From the NCBI RefSeq assembly GCF_000227135.1, contig NC_018251.1, positions 285,989-349,988 on the forward strand: DNA of 64,000 nt. Direction: 5' to 3'. This document shows positions 27,769 to 36,685 of the stretch, one piece after another. Position 1 is the first letter of the stretch; each line of letters begins with the position of its first letter. The position numbers and the translations under genes were made by a program. This DNA is from Leishmania donovani (Eukaryota > Euglenozoa > Kinetoplastea > Trypanosomatida > Trypanosomatidae). Below the pieces are notes generated by a model. That model ran no database searches, was not told the origin of the DNA, and was given only the letters and a program-made list of their open reading frames with translations.

Positions 27769-28892
27769 GGTTCGCAATGTTGCTTGCGTATGTGTGCTGC
27801 GTGGTGACGAAAGCTGAGAGGGTGGGAGAGGAAGTGAGCGCGACATGCACGGGGTGGTTCTGCGCCTCATCTTTCGTCCCGCGCCCTTCGCTCGCGCACT
27901 GCCCCCACCCCCTAAGCGCCGCGCCTTTCGCCTATCTGGTGCACTCGTCAGCTCGGCCTGCTCGTTGCCCTCACATGTCGCTCTCCTTTCGGCGCTGCCC
28001 TTCGCCTCCTCTGCGCGTCATATTTTGTTTCCCAATGTATAGCACGGCATTTCAGGCCACTCCACCCCACCACACCACCGCGCACACACATACAGGCATA
28101 CGCGAAGACGCCGACCCACCCGCTCACTGGTGATGGCACATCCAAGCGTCCCCCCGTGGCCGCCATGCCTGTGTGTGTACCTGTGTACGTGTGTGATTCG
28201 TGCACGCATCTACGGCGCAGTCTCTCTTTGTCTATTCGTTCATCTTTGGGTCTCCTCGATGTGCGTGACCTGAAGCACAGGCACACGCGCACGCACGCAC
28301 ACGCACGACGATGCACCCACCGCAATATGGGAAAACGTGTTGCCGGCGATGAGCAAGTAGGGCGAAGCGAACAACAAGAGGCGGCTTTCCTCGGCGCGCG
28401 CGGGTGCATGCAAAGGACGGCTGAGACAGGAAGAGTGGACGCCACGCTGCCCGTCGCCGCCATCGCTGGTGGAAACTCAATTTTTTTAGATTTATCCCCC
28501 CCCTCCAGATGGCCGTGAGCCGCACGTTTGGTTTGCTGTTGTGCATCTCTTCTTCTCCCGCCACCACTTCCACAGCGAGTGCGCAGCCGCCTGACTCTCC
28601 CACGCTCTTGCACACATGGCGCATACGTGTGCGCACACCTCGAGCGCGCAGCAACTCGAAGCGCCTTCTTCACGAATTCAGCTCTCTCACCCATTCCCTC
28701 CCTTTTCCGCCTTGCTCTAAACACACAACACACACGTCATACAATGTAGGATTACCAACTACCGCCTCGCCATCGCATCATCCGCTGCCTCATCTGTGCC
28801 CTCCATACAACCTTTCTTCACGTTCTGTGCTTGCATCTCCTTCTTTTACACAGCCAAACCTTTACATCATTTCCTTTCAAAACATCACCAGC
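27769..28892. other. Intergenic/UTR, no gene seen
   Basis: About 1.1 kb of spacer with CA-rich and CT-rich runs. The TPI frame is open upstream as far as 28509 but translates to Ser/His/Pro/Thr-rich low complexity; TPI starts at 28893. Confidence 0.75.
28835..28853 (+). promoter_or_regulatory. Candidate polypyrimidine tract and spliced-leader acceptor of TPI
   Basis: ATCTCCTTCTTTTACACAG ends in AG at 28852-28853, 39 nt before the TPI ATG. Good match to trypanosomatid acceptors. Confidence 0.55.
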
Positions 28893-29387
28893 ATGTCCTC
28901 CAAGCCGCAGCCGATCGCTGCTGCGAACTGGAAGTGCAACGGCACCACCGCCTCCATCGAGAAGCTGGTGCAGGTGCTCAACGAACACAACATCTCCCAT
29001 GACGTGCAGTGCGTCGTGGCACCGACCTTTGTGCACATCCCATTGGTTCAGGCGAAGCTCCGCAACCCCAAATACGCCGTCAGCGCCGAGAACGCGATCG
29101 CCAAGAGCGGCGCCTTCACCGGTGAAGTGTCGATGCCGATCCTGAAGGACCTGGGCATCAACTGGGTCATTCTTGGTCACTCGGAGCGCCGCACCTACTA
29201 CGGCGAGACGGACGAGATTGTAGCGCAAAAAGTTGCGGATGCGTGCAAGCAGGGCTTCATGGTGATTGCTTGCATTGGAGAGACGCTGCAGCAGCGTGAA
29301 GCGAACCAGACAGCGAAGGTGGTGCTGAGCCAGACGTCAGCGATCGCCACGAAGCTGCCGAAGGAGGCGTGGGACCAGATTGTGCTC

Positions 29388-29420
<33 letters not shown>

Positions 29421-29648
29421 AAGGTCGCCACGCCCGAGCAGGCGCAGGAGGTGCACGCCCTGTTGCGCAAGTGGGTGAGCGAGAAGATCGGCGCCGACGT
29501 CGCCGCGAGGCTCCGCATCCTGTACGGTGGCTCCGTCAGCGCCGGCAATGCCAAGACGCTCTACATGAAGCCTGATATTAACGGCTTCCTGGTCGGTGGC
29601 GCGTCCCTCAAGCCGGAGTTCCGAGACATCATCGATGCGACCCGATAA
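28893..29648 (+). CDS. TPI: Triosephosphate isomerase (251 aa)
   Basis: Interconverts dihydroxyacetone phosphate and glyceraldehyde 3-phosphate; in trypanosomatids mainly a glycosomal glycolytic enzyme. Full-length at the family's usual 251 residues. Counting the initiator Met: N12 and K14 in AANWKCNG, H96 in LGHSERR, E168 in AYEPVWAIGTG, the YGGSVSAGN phosphate loop and the GFLVGGASL motif. E66 (E65 in the usual numbering), the buried dimer-interface glutamate known from L. mexicana TIM, is present. The C-terminus (DIIDATR) is not a PTS1 tripeptide and no PTS2 is obvious, as in other Leishmania TIMs. Compared from memory with L. mexicana TIM there are roughly 20 differences, mostly surface positions. 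Confidence 0.99.
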
Positions 29649-30994
29649 GCGCGTGCGGATGCTGCGAGAAGTGATTCGTGAGCGATGCACTGGGACTGGT
29701 TGGGAGGAGGGGGAGGGGAAGGGGTGACGTAGGAGAGGCAGAAGCGGGGTGCCCGAAGGGGGATAACGGGACAGTCTGTTCATGTTGCATCTCGCATCGC
29801 ACAGCTTCCGTGCATGCAAGGCCAGCTCTCTATATATGGGCGCGCACGCCATTCCTCCTTTCTGCCAGACCACCACCACCACCACCCCTCCTCTGCTTCC
29901 CATCTCTCTTCTCTCTCATGTACCTGTGGAGGGCTTGTCCTTCCTCTTCGTTGATAGGCGATCAGGGGCTGGTGTGGGCGCTGTGAAAGGAGCGGCATGG
30001 CGACGGTGTTCGGCCTGCGAGACGAAACACCCACTGCGCACACGTAGTGCACGCCACAGCGCACGAAAGGGAGACGTGTCCAGCCTCCGTGTTCTCATGT
30101 CCGTGTGCTAGTGTGAGCGTCTGCCCGTGCGTGTGTATGTGTGTGTTTCTCCAGCCGGCGCACGTGCCATCATCCATCATCCCTACCCTTCTTCTCCCAG
30201 AAGCACACCCTCCCTCCGCCTCTTCTCTTTATTAGCTATATGAAGTATCTGCGTGCGCTGTGTGGCACGCCCCCTCCCCGACTCTCTCTCAGTCACTGCG
30301 TACGTCTATGCATCCTCCCTAGCGCATACACACGCAGGGCGAGTATGAGGATGGATGGACGGATGACATCCAAACCGAGTGCGAGTGCGTGAAGGAGCCC
30401 AGGCAGAAAAATGTGTGTGCCGATACCTGAACCAAGTCCCCTCAGCATCATCAATCAAGTCGTGAGCATCAGCGGCTATCGAGCACCTCTTCCTTCTTTC
30501 TAGTTTTACTCGGCCTCACCTCATTTCTTCGCCGCTGTGCAGCGGAAGCACGCCACGGACGCATGCATGAGGGGCGAGTAGCAGGGGAGGTACAATGACC
30601 TCGAGCACTTCTGGCCAGGTCGTATTTCACCACCGGACCCCCCCGCCCGTCTGCGGTTGGGTCTCCACTCGGTGTGCGCCTGTGCCTGTGCGTACATGTT
30701 AGAAAATACGCCAAATGCACGCAGGCGAAAGAACGCGACGAGCATCGAAGAAGGACAGCAGAGGACTGCGCACCTGGATGCCGGCGCTACCATCATCAGG
30801 AGCAGCAGCAGCAGCAGCAGCGCTCCGCATGTGTTCGCATCCCCGCCCCTTTTCTTGTGTCTTCCCCTCCCTCCTCTCTCAAGCAAACAACGTCCAACAA
30901 GCGTACTCGTAACGCTTCTCCAGCACACAGCGAGACACGCGTACACACAAGCATCGCCTCAACTCGCCTATTACCGGTAGGGGCCAGCCTCAGC
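29649..30994. other. Intergenic/UTR, no gene seen
   Basis: About 1.3 kb. Contains CT and GT runs, an AGC-trinucleotide run (~30800-30820) and a CT tract (~30860-30880) followed by AG at 30882-30883, a candidate acceptor 112 nt before the next ATG. No supported gene. Confidence 0.7.
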
Positions 30995-32029
30995 ATGCGA
31001 GCTGCACCGACTCGCCTGGCTCCGAGCACGGCGGTGCCACTTTGCGGTTCTCACTGTGGATCACGAGCTTACCATTTTGCTGCAGCCGGCGCGGCTGGAT
31101 GGCGTCGGCGCCGCCGCTTGGCTGGTGTGTCTGTGACAACGACGCACACCGTCGCCCCCGCCGTCTCTGCCTTGCCATTCTCACTCTCCACAGCCCGGCG
31201 CACATACTACTGGCCATACCCGGAGAACCTGGTGCCGGAAGGAGCGACCGCGTCTCCGTTCCAGTCCAGTCCTGTGCCGAGTGTGCGAGAGCGCATCATC
31301 CGGGAGTACGCGCTCGGACCGCTTTTCGGCAGTCGCACGCCGTGCTGTGTGCTCGGATTCGCCGACACAGCCAGAGATGTCGTGGCGTGCAAACGCGACG
31401 TGCGTCGGTGGGTTGCACGGGCACTGGGAAAGTCGGAGGCGGATGTGGAGCTTGGCTCTCTCGTGCAAGCCAAAGAAATGCTGCTCCACCGTAGCGGCAC
31501 CGATGAGTCGCCACGGCTTGGCGACGGGCCCGGGAGCCGGCCCGATGCAGAGCGGCGTCGTGTGACGCGATACGCACGCCTTCCTGTGCAAGCGCGCACG
31601 CTCTTGGAGGTGTACCTGCCAGGGGAAGAGCACGGCGAGGTCGACGCCGCGGCAGACGCGGACGCAGTCATCCTCGCTCACGGCTACTTTCTACAGGAAC
31701 AACTTCACCGGCACATGACCACGACAGCGTCCTCTGGGACAGACCCCACCGTCCTGAGCGACAGCGAGGGCAGCCAGCGTGAAAAGCCGGTCCGCAAGCT
31801 GCAGTCGCACTGTCAGGGGTACAGCGAAAGAAATGACGAGGCGGATGTGGAGTCGAGCGTGGCTGCCCTGCACGATGTGTGCGGCGTCATCTACTGCGAG
31901 GTGCCGGTGCTAGATGAGAGCGACTTCGTCTTCGACCAGCTGTGTGGCAAGGAGGTGGATGAGGAGACGACGGAGCGGGTGACGGACCGCTGGACGCGGC
32001 GCGTGATGCAACAGCAGGCGCAGTTGTAG
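30995..32029 (+). CDS. Hypothetical protein, probable mitochondrial targeting (344 aa)
   Basis: Not recognised. The open frame begins far upstream at a GTG, but the first in-frame ATG is 30995 (MRAAPTRLAPSTAVPL). The first ~65 residues lack acidic residues and include a run of five arginines, as in mitochondrial presequences. A compact, probably conserved core follows (RTYYWPYPENLVPEG, VRERIIREYALGPLFGS, CCVLGFADTARDVVACKRDVRRWV; about residues 68-150). The rest is acidic and more variable, ending with VTDRWTRRVMQQQAQL. No transmembrane segment or catalytic motif seen. A kinetoplastid mitochondrial structural or RNA-related protein is the simplest guess. Confidence 0.75.
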   Translation: MRAAPTRLAPSTAVPLCGSHCGSRAYHFAAAGAAGWRRRRRLAGVSVTTTHTVAPAVSALPFSLSTARRTYYWPYPENLVPEGATASPFQSSPVPSVRERIIREYALGPLFGSRTPCCVLGFADTARDVVACKRDVRRWVARALGKSEADVELGSLVQAKEMLLHRSGTDESPRLGDGPGSRPDAERRRVTRYARLPVQARTLLEVYLPGEEHGEVDAAADADAVILAHGYFLQEQLHRHMTTTASSGTDPTVLSDSEGSQREKPVRKLQSHCQGYSERNDEADVESSVAALHDVCGVIYCEVPVLDESDFVFDQLCGKEVDEETTERVTDRWTRRVMQQQAQL

Positions 32030-32666
32030 GCTCCGTCAACATTAGCTTGCATGCTGACTCGCTTCGTCTGCGCTTGTGTGGGTATATATATATGTTTTGT
32101 GTGTGTGTGTGTGTATGTGGGTGGGTGTGGGTGTGGGAGAGTGAGAGTATGTACGCGAAGAGAAGGCATACGCGCACGCACACACACACACACACAGCTG
32201 GTTGTCTAAGCGGGCGGCTCAGCACAGAAACGTGAGGGTGACGCTCTTGAATAGGGTCGGATTGTGCGTTGCTGCACGTCAGGCAGCGGAGGCGTTGAAA
32301 AGCAGAGCCGCAGCTCGTCGTGCGGCAGAGCGCTCTGACGTGGAAGAAAAGCGGAAGGACGAGAATCTTTGGGAGGGAGGGGGAGGGGGACAACGAATGC
32401 AGTGAAGCTCCTCTTCCTGTCACAGCACCTACTCACACGGACAGCAGCTGAGGCGGAGGGGGGTGGCCCTATGTGCTTCTCCACGTGCTCACACATCTCG
32501 CATCTCTCTCAAGTCCCCCATCTCTCTTGCTTGCCCACTCGCTTTAGAAGGTGCGCCGTTCTTCTCCCGCCCCCCCCCACCACCACCACACACCCACCCA
32601 TCTTCCACTATCACACTTGACTTCCTCATCTCCTTACACACGCACCGCCGGCCTCCATCATCGAAA
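32030..32666. other. Intergenic/UTR, no gene seen
   Basis: Spacer with a (GT)n run (~32099-32114), GGGAG repeats (~32370-32390) and a CT-rich tract (~32497-32545) followed by AG at 32546-32547, a candidate acceptor for the p24 gene. Confidence 0.7.
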
Positions 32667-33350
32667 ATGCCTCGGCCGGCGTGCCTGTGCGTCTTGATCG
32701 CGCTTGTGCTTGTGAACATCCTCGCCGGTGGCTGCAGCACCGGCGCGCAGGCGTTTAGGTTCAGCGTAGTACCGGGGAAGGTGAAATGCTTCACGAGTGA
32801 GCAGCCGGAGGGTGGTCGCTACGAGCTGCGGTATCGCATGATGCGCAGCCTCACACCCTTTGTCTCCGTCGCAGTCACGTCGCGCGGCGGCCGCGTGCTG
32901 ATGGAGCACGAGCTCGCGAAGCCGGACGCGAAGGAGATCGTCTCTGTGGGCAAAGACAGCCTCATCTCCATTTGCTTTCACACGTCCGAGAAGGCGGCGA
33001 AAGCGGCGGTCTCCACGAATGTGACGCTCGACATCGTTGATGCCGAGGATGCCGAGCTGACGCGCATGAAGAAGCAGAGCTACAGCACGAGCAGCCCAAT
33101 CACGCTTGGTGCCGGCAAGGGTAGCGGATCTATGCAGCAGATGCAGTACATCTACGAAACATTTGCCTCCATGCGCATGTGCTTCGTCTCCCTCACCCGC
33201 GCCGATGAGGACATCCGCTACTCGCTCATGGAGGCAGAGCGCCTCTCGTGGATACCTGTCTACATCTTCTTAGGCCTCGGCGTCCTCATGATACTCGGCA
33301 CCTTCGTCCGCCTGCAAATGTTCATGCATAAAATGAAGATACTGGGGTGA
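32667..33350 (+). CDS. p24/EMP24/GP25L-family cargo receptor (227 aa)
   Basis: Type I membrane protein of the early secretory pathway that helps load COPII/COPI vesicles, notably GPI-anchored cargo. Seen: a signal peptide (residues ~1-29, CVLIALVLVNILAGG), a GOLD domain with the two expected cysteines (C41 in VKCFTSEQ, C103 in ISICFH), a membrane-proximal helix (SMQQMQYIYETFASMRMCF, then DEDIRYSLMEAERLSW) and one transmembrane helix (~195-214). The cytosolic tail is short (RLQMFMHKMKILG): it has basic residues but no C-terminal KKxx and no FF pair, so its sorting code is atypical. Length fits the family. Start is the ATG just before the signal peptide; the upstream frame is UTR-like. Confidence 0.88.
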   Translation: MPRPACLCVLIALVLVNILAGGCSTGAQAFRFSVVPGKVKCFTSEQPEGGRYELRYRMMRSLTPFVSVAVTSRGGRVLMEHELAKPDAKEIVSVGKDSLISICFHTSEKAAKAAVSTNVTLDIVDAEDAELTRMKKQSYSTSSPITLGAGKGSGSMQQMQYIYETFASMRMCFVSLTRADEDIRYSLMEAERLSWIPVYIFLGLGVLMILGTFVRLQMFMHKMKILG

Positions 33351-34527
33351 GGTGCTCCATCGCGCCAAGGGGAGATGGCACGCAGTGCGCACACGGCTGA
33401 TGATGCGGCATCTCCTGTATTCGTGTCGCTGTTGCCCTTTTCGTTTGTTTGTTTTCCGCTTCTGTGCAGTCTTCTAGCCAAGAGCACGCGCGCGCGTCAC
33501 GCTAACAGCTCGCGCTTGCCTCTCCTCGTGCACCTCTCTCCGCAGGCGAGAATAGTTCGGGCGCTTGTGTGCGTGTCGACGACTTGCTCTTGGCAACTAT
33601 TCCTTCCTGGTTCAGCCCCACATCCCGTGTGCCTTGTCTCTCCTCTCCCCCTTCGTTTGTGTGTCCGCTCGGGTGCGGCGACACTGAAGCGCCGCCGGTG
33701 CAATGCGCGCAGCGTGAGCGTGTTGCGTGTGTGGGAGGGAAGTGTATGTCGTGGGAGAAATCTGCTGGCCCTTATCTCCCCAACGGTTGCTCCCCGAGCG
33801 TGTGCTGCCCTCTCCCTTCCGCTTTCATTTTATCATATCAGCATACACGCGCACATATATATATATGTGTGTGTACATGGCCCTGCACATGCACGGCCAT
33901 GGTCGTCATCCTCATTGCCCTTGCCGCTGCCGCTTAGTCAAGTACCCGCCACAGAGCACCTCTCGCCTACAAGCTTCACGCACACGCACACACACACACA
34001 CACACACACATACACACAGGCGCGTGAATCTCCGTGGGCGTGTCGGTGCACGCAGCTGTCATAGCGTGGTGTTGATGAAAGGGTCATGGAAAGCACGCGT
34101 CCACGGGTGTTCCTCCCCTGGACACCCCCTCTTCGCTGCGGAGAGCCTTCAGCTCCAGGAAGTGGAGAGCTCTTCCCTTTTACCTGCCCCAATCTCCACC
34201 CTCTTTTTGAAATGTCTCGATGGCCGCTGTCCTTCGCCTTCTGGCAGAAACCCTCTACCTTCCAACACACACGCGCCCACTCATGTCTCTCTCTCTCCTT
34301 CCTCGCTCGCTCGGGCACTGCCACATCTGAGCCAGCAGCACACACGCGCGCGCAGAACTCATCGTCCCTGCACCAACATTACCGTACAAAAAGTCGTGGG
34401 CTCCCTCCCGTGGACCTGTACATCATCGTCATTAGAGAACGCCCGTTTCCACCCACCGCCTCTCTCTCCCCCCACTACGCACACACACCGCCTTCGTAGC
34501 TGCAGCGTCACCTCCCACAGCAGAAGG
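33351..34527. other. Intergenic/UTR, no gene seen
   Basis: About 1.2 kb with (AT)n (~33856-33868), a (CA)n run (33987-34010) and CT tracts. Open frames are low-complexity. Confidence 0.7.
34451..34499 (+). promoter_or_regulatory. Candidate polypyrimidine tract and spliced-leader acceptor
   Basis: CT-rich run with AG at 34498-34499, 28 nt before ATG 34528. It supports a short protein rather than the longer upstream-open frame. Confidence 0.5.
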
Positions 34528-34881
34528 ATGAACGGGTGGTTGATTGCGTTGATCGTGATGGGGTGCCTCAGCACGCTCTACTTAGCCATTGGCATCGCCG
34601 TCCGCTACCACAGCGGTCTGCACCACTGCCCAGAGGTGCTGCCCAACTACCGCTTCTGGTGCAGCATCCTGAACGTTTTCTTGCGCGTGGCAACATGCGG
34701 TCGCTGTCGCGTTTCGATTGACCGCAGCAACCGTGCAAGCGGCATCTTTGTGCTGCCAAGTCGCCCCGGCGCCGCGGCGTCTCCGCGGAGGGTGCAGTTC
34801 GAGCTATTAGCCAGCGACGCCGATGACGACTACAACATCAATCGTGCCATGCAGCCGGCGGAGGTAGTGGTGAAGTACTGA
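34528..34881 (+). CDS. Small one-TM protein resembling the TM/tail of Atg27/M6P-receptor-like proteins (117 aa)
   Basis: Starts MNGWLIALIVMGCLSTLYLA, giving one hydrophobic segment at residues ~3-24 right at the N-terminus, which may act as a signal anchor. It is followed by a Cys-bearing juxtamembrane stretch with PNYRFW, then VFLRVATCGRC and an acidic, Tyr-containing tail ending EVVVKY. The order TM - loop - PNxxFW - hydrophobic helix recalls the C-terminal part of Atg27 and mannose-6-phosphate-receptor-like (MRH) sorting receptors, but no luminal MRH domain is encoded upstream in this frame. The likeness is weak and from memory. The end of the protein could carry a sorting signal. It may simply be a lineage-specific membrane protein. 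Confidence 0.7.
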   Translation: MNGWLIALIVMGCLSTLYLAIGIAVRYHSGLHHCPEVLPNYRFWCSILNVFLRVATCGRCRVSIDRSNRASGIFVLPSRPGAAASPRRVQFELLASDADDDYNINRAMQPAEVVVKY

Positions 34882-36685
34882 GGGGCTGCATGGACAAGGG
34901 CACACGCGCTTTATTCAATGTGACGTGAAGGGCGGAAGAAGTGAACCAGAGACCAACACGTGTAGCCAGAGAGAATGGGGTGTCGGTGACCATCAGGAGG
35001 AGGAGGAGGAGGAGAGGGCGGGCTTCCTTCCTCCACCCCGCCTTGATGGTTTAGGGGGGTGTACACCACTCTCTCTCTCAGTGTGTGTGTGTGTGTGTGT
35101 GTGTCGGTGGCATGACCTACGGGGTATCCACTTCCTTCGTCTCCCTCAGTCGGTGTGCCCCCTTCCCACTTGAGTTTCTCGCTTAGTTTTTGTTGCTGGT
35201 CGCATGATGCTGCTTCTCGTTTTTAGGTTGCTGGCAAATGCGCATGCATGTGTGCCTGCGGGCGGGGTTTGGAAGCGAAGTTGGAGAGAAGGGGGAGGCA
35301 TCCTTCCCACCCCGTCGGCGCGGCCTGTCGGCCACCCCTTTCCTTTGCTGGTTGCTTGCTTCCACGGCTCTGGCTCGAGTATGTTCTTTCCGGTGCAAGT
35401 GCGTCGGTGCATGTGTGTGAAGGCATGGGAATGGGGGGTTAGGGATGAGGGGTCCCCATCTCCCTCACCCCACACCTTTAAACCGTCTCACCGCAGCCCC
35501 AAGCACTCCATCCACGTATCACCCTTCTCTCTCGCCGCCCCTCTCCTGCTGTGCCAGTGTCTTGGTCTTGTGTTTGCGTGGCCACGTGGATGCGATGCCT
35601 TCCTCCCTCTCTGAGGGGGGAGGTAAAGGCTTGTCCTATCCACGTCTGCTATTCTTCTTTCGGTGCTTCGCCTCTCCCCCCAGTGCTTCTGTGGTCTCTT
35701 TCAACATCCGTTGTGCGCGGCAGTGGAGAGTGGGGTGAGTGTCTGCGAGTGCATGGAGAGAGAGCGCCGCCTTACACCTGACCTCACCTTCCAGTCTCGT
35801 CCCCTGCCTATATATGTCTGCATAGTTATCTATATGCGCATATAGATATATACGTAGGTATCGCTGTCTTATAGCTTATCTGCGCGCCCCCCTCTCTCAT
35901 CGAACTGTTGCTTCTCGTCACGTGCTTTCTCACTCTCACACCATCCTGCCCGTCATGTGCGCACATGCACACACACACACACACACACACACACGGACAC
36001 ATATTCGGGTGCACGAGGAGACGCAAGGTGATGCCTGCAGAGACGGCAGCCAAGCCCGTCAGAACGCGCTATGTGCGGTAAGTATGCGCGTATGCACGTG
36101 TGTACACGTGGATGGAACAGAGTTCCTGCCTCACACAGCGATGAACTCCAGCAAGGGCACATAGGGAGCTGACGTGCGCTACGCCCGCGCTCTCCCATGA
36201 TCTGCTACATGCTCTCTTGCGGATATCTTCCTCCTCCTCTTCCCGTGCCCTCCTCGTGTCGTATGGGACACACCCTTCACGTACCTAATCCTCATCTTCA
36301 TCCTCATATCTCCCCGGTCTTACTCTGCACACACACACGAATACGAGTTTTTTTTTCTTTGGGGGACTGGACCACCACGACAGCAGCGAAGGACTGAACT
36401 AGCATTGAGCTCGGGGGCGTGCGATCTTGTCCCCCTCCCCCCCCCCCACACACACCATTCCTCTTCCTCCTCCCGAACAACGCGACTGAATGTGTGAGCG
36501 TCTGCATGTAGGCTGCACCTGTTGAGTGCTGTCTTGTGTAGCAGACTTGTGTGCTGCTCGTCACTGTTTCTGTCGCTGACGTCCATCACCGCCGCATACC
36601 CACATGCGCGCACATACCGCGCATCCATCGCATATCTTCCTACTTCCTCTGCTGCGTTGACACCCTTTATTCTTCTCTATCTTCG
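34882..36685. other. Long intergenic/UTR region, no gene seen
   Basis: About 1.8 kb. Contains GAG-trinucleotide and (GT)n (35081-35104) runs, a (CA)n run (35968-35994), a 22-bp perfect palindrome (35827-35848) within AT-rich DNA, a T/C-rich region and a poly-C run (~36430-36447). Short open frames are unsupported. Confidence 0.7.
35827..35848. repeat. 22-bp perfect palindrome in AT-rich spacer
   Basis: The two 11-bp arms are exact inverse complements, centred on GCGC (core CTATATGCGCATATAG). It could form a hairpin in the transcript or a cruciform in DNA. Alternating purine-pyrimidine throughout most of its length. Seen directly. Confidence 0.9.

Noticed and set aside
28509..28892. N-terminal extension of TPI
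   Set aside because: Low-complexity translation of spacer; the canonical TPI start and length fit ATG 28893.
33987..34010. CA, GT and TA runs as CRISPR-like or tandem-repeat arrays
   Set aside because: Simple microsatellites without spacer structure, common in trypanosomatid spacers.
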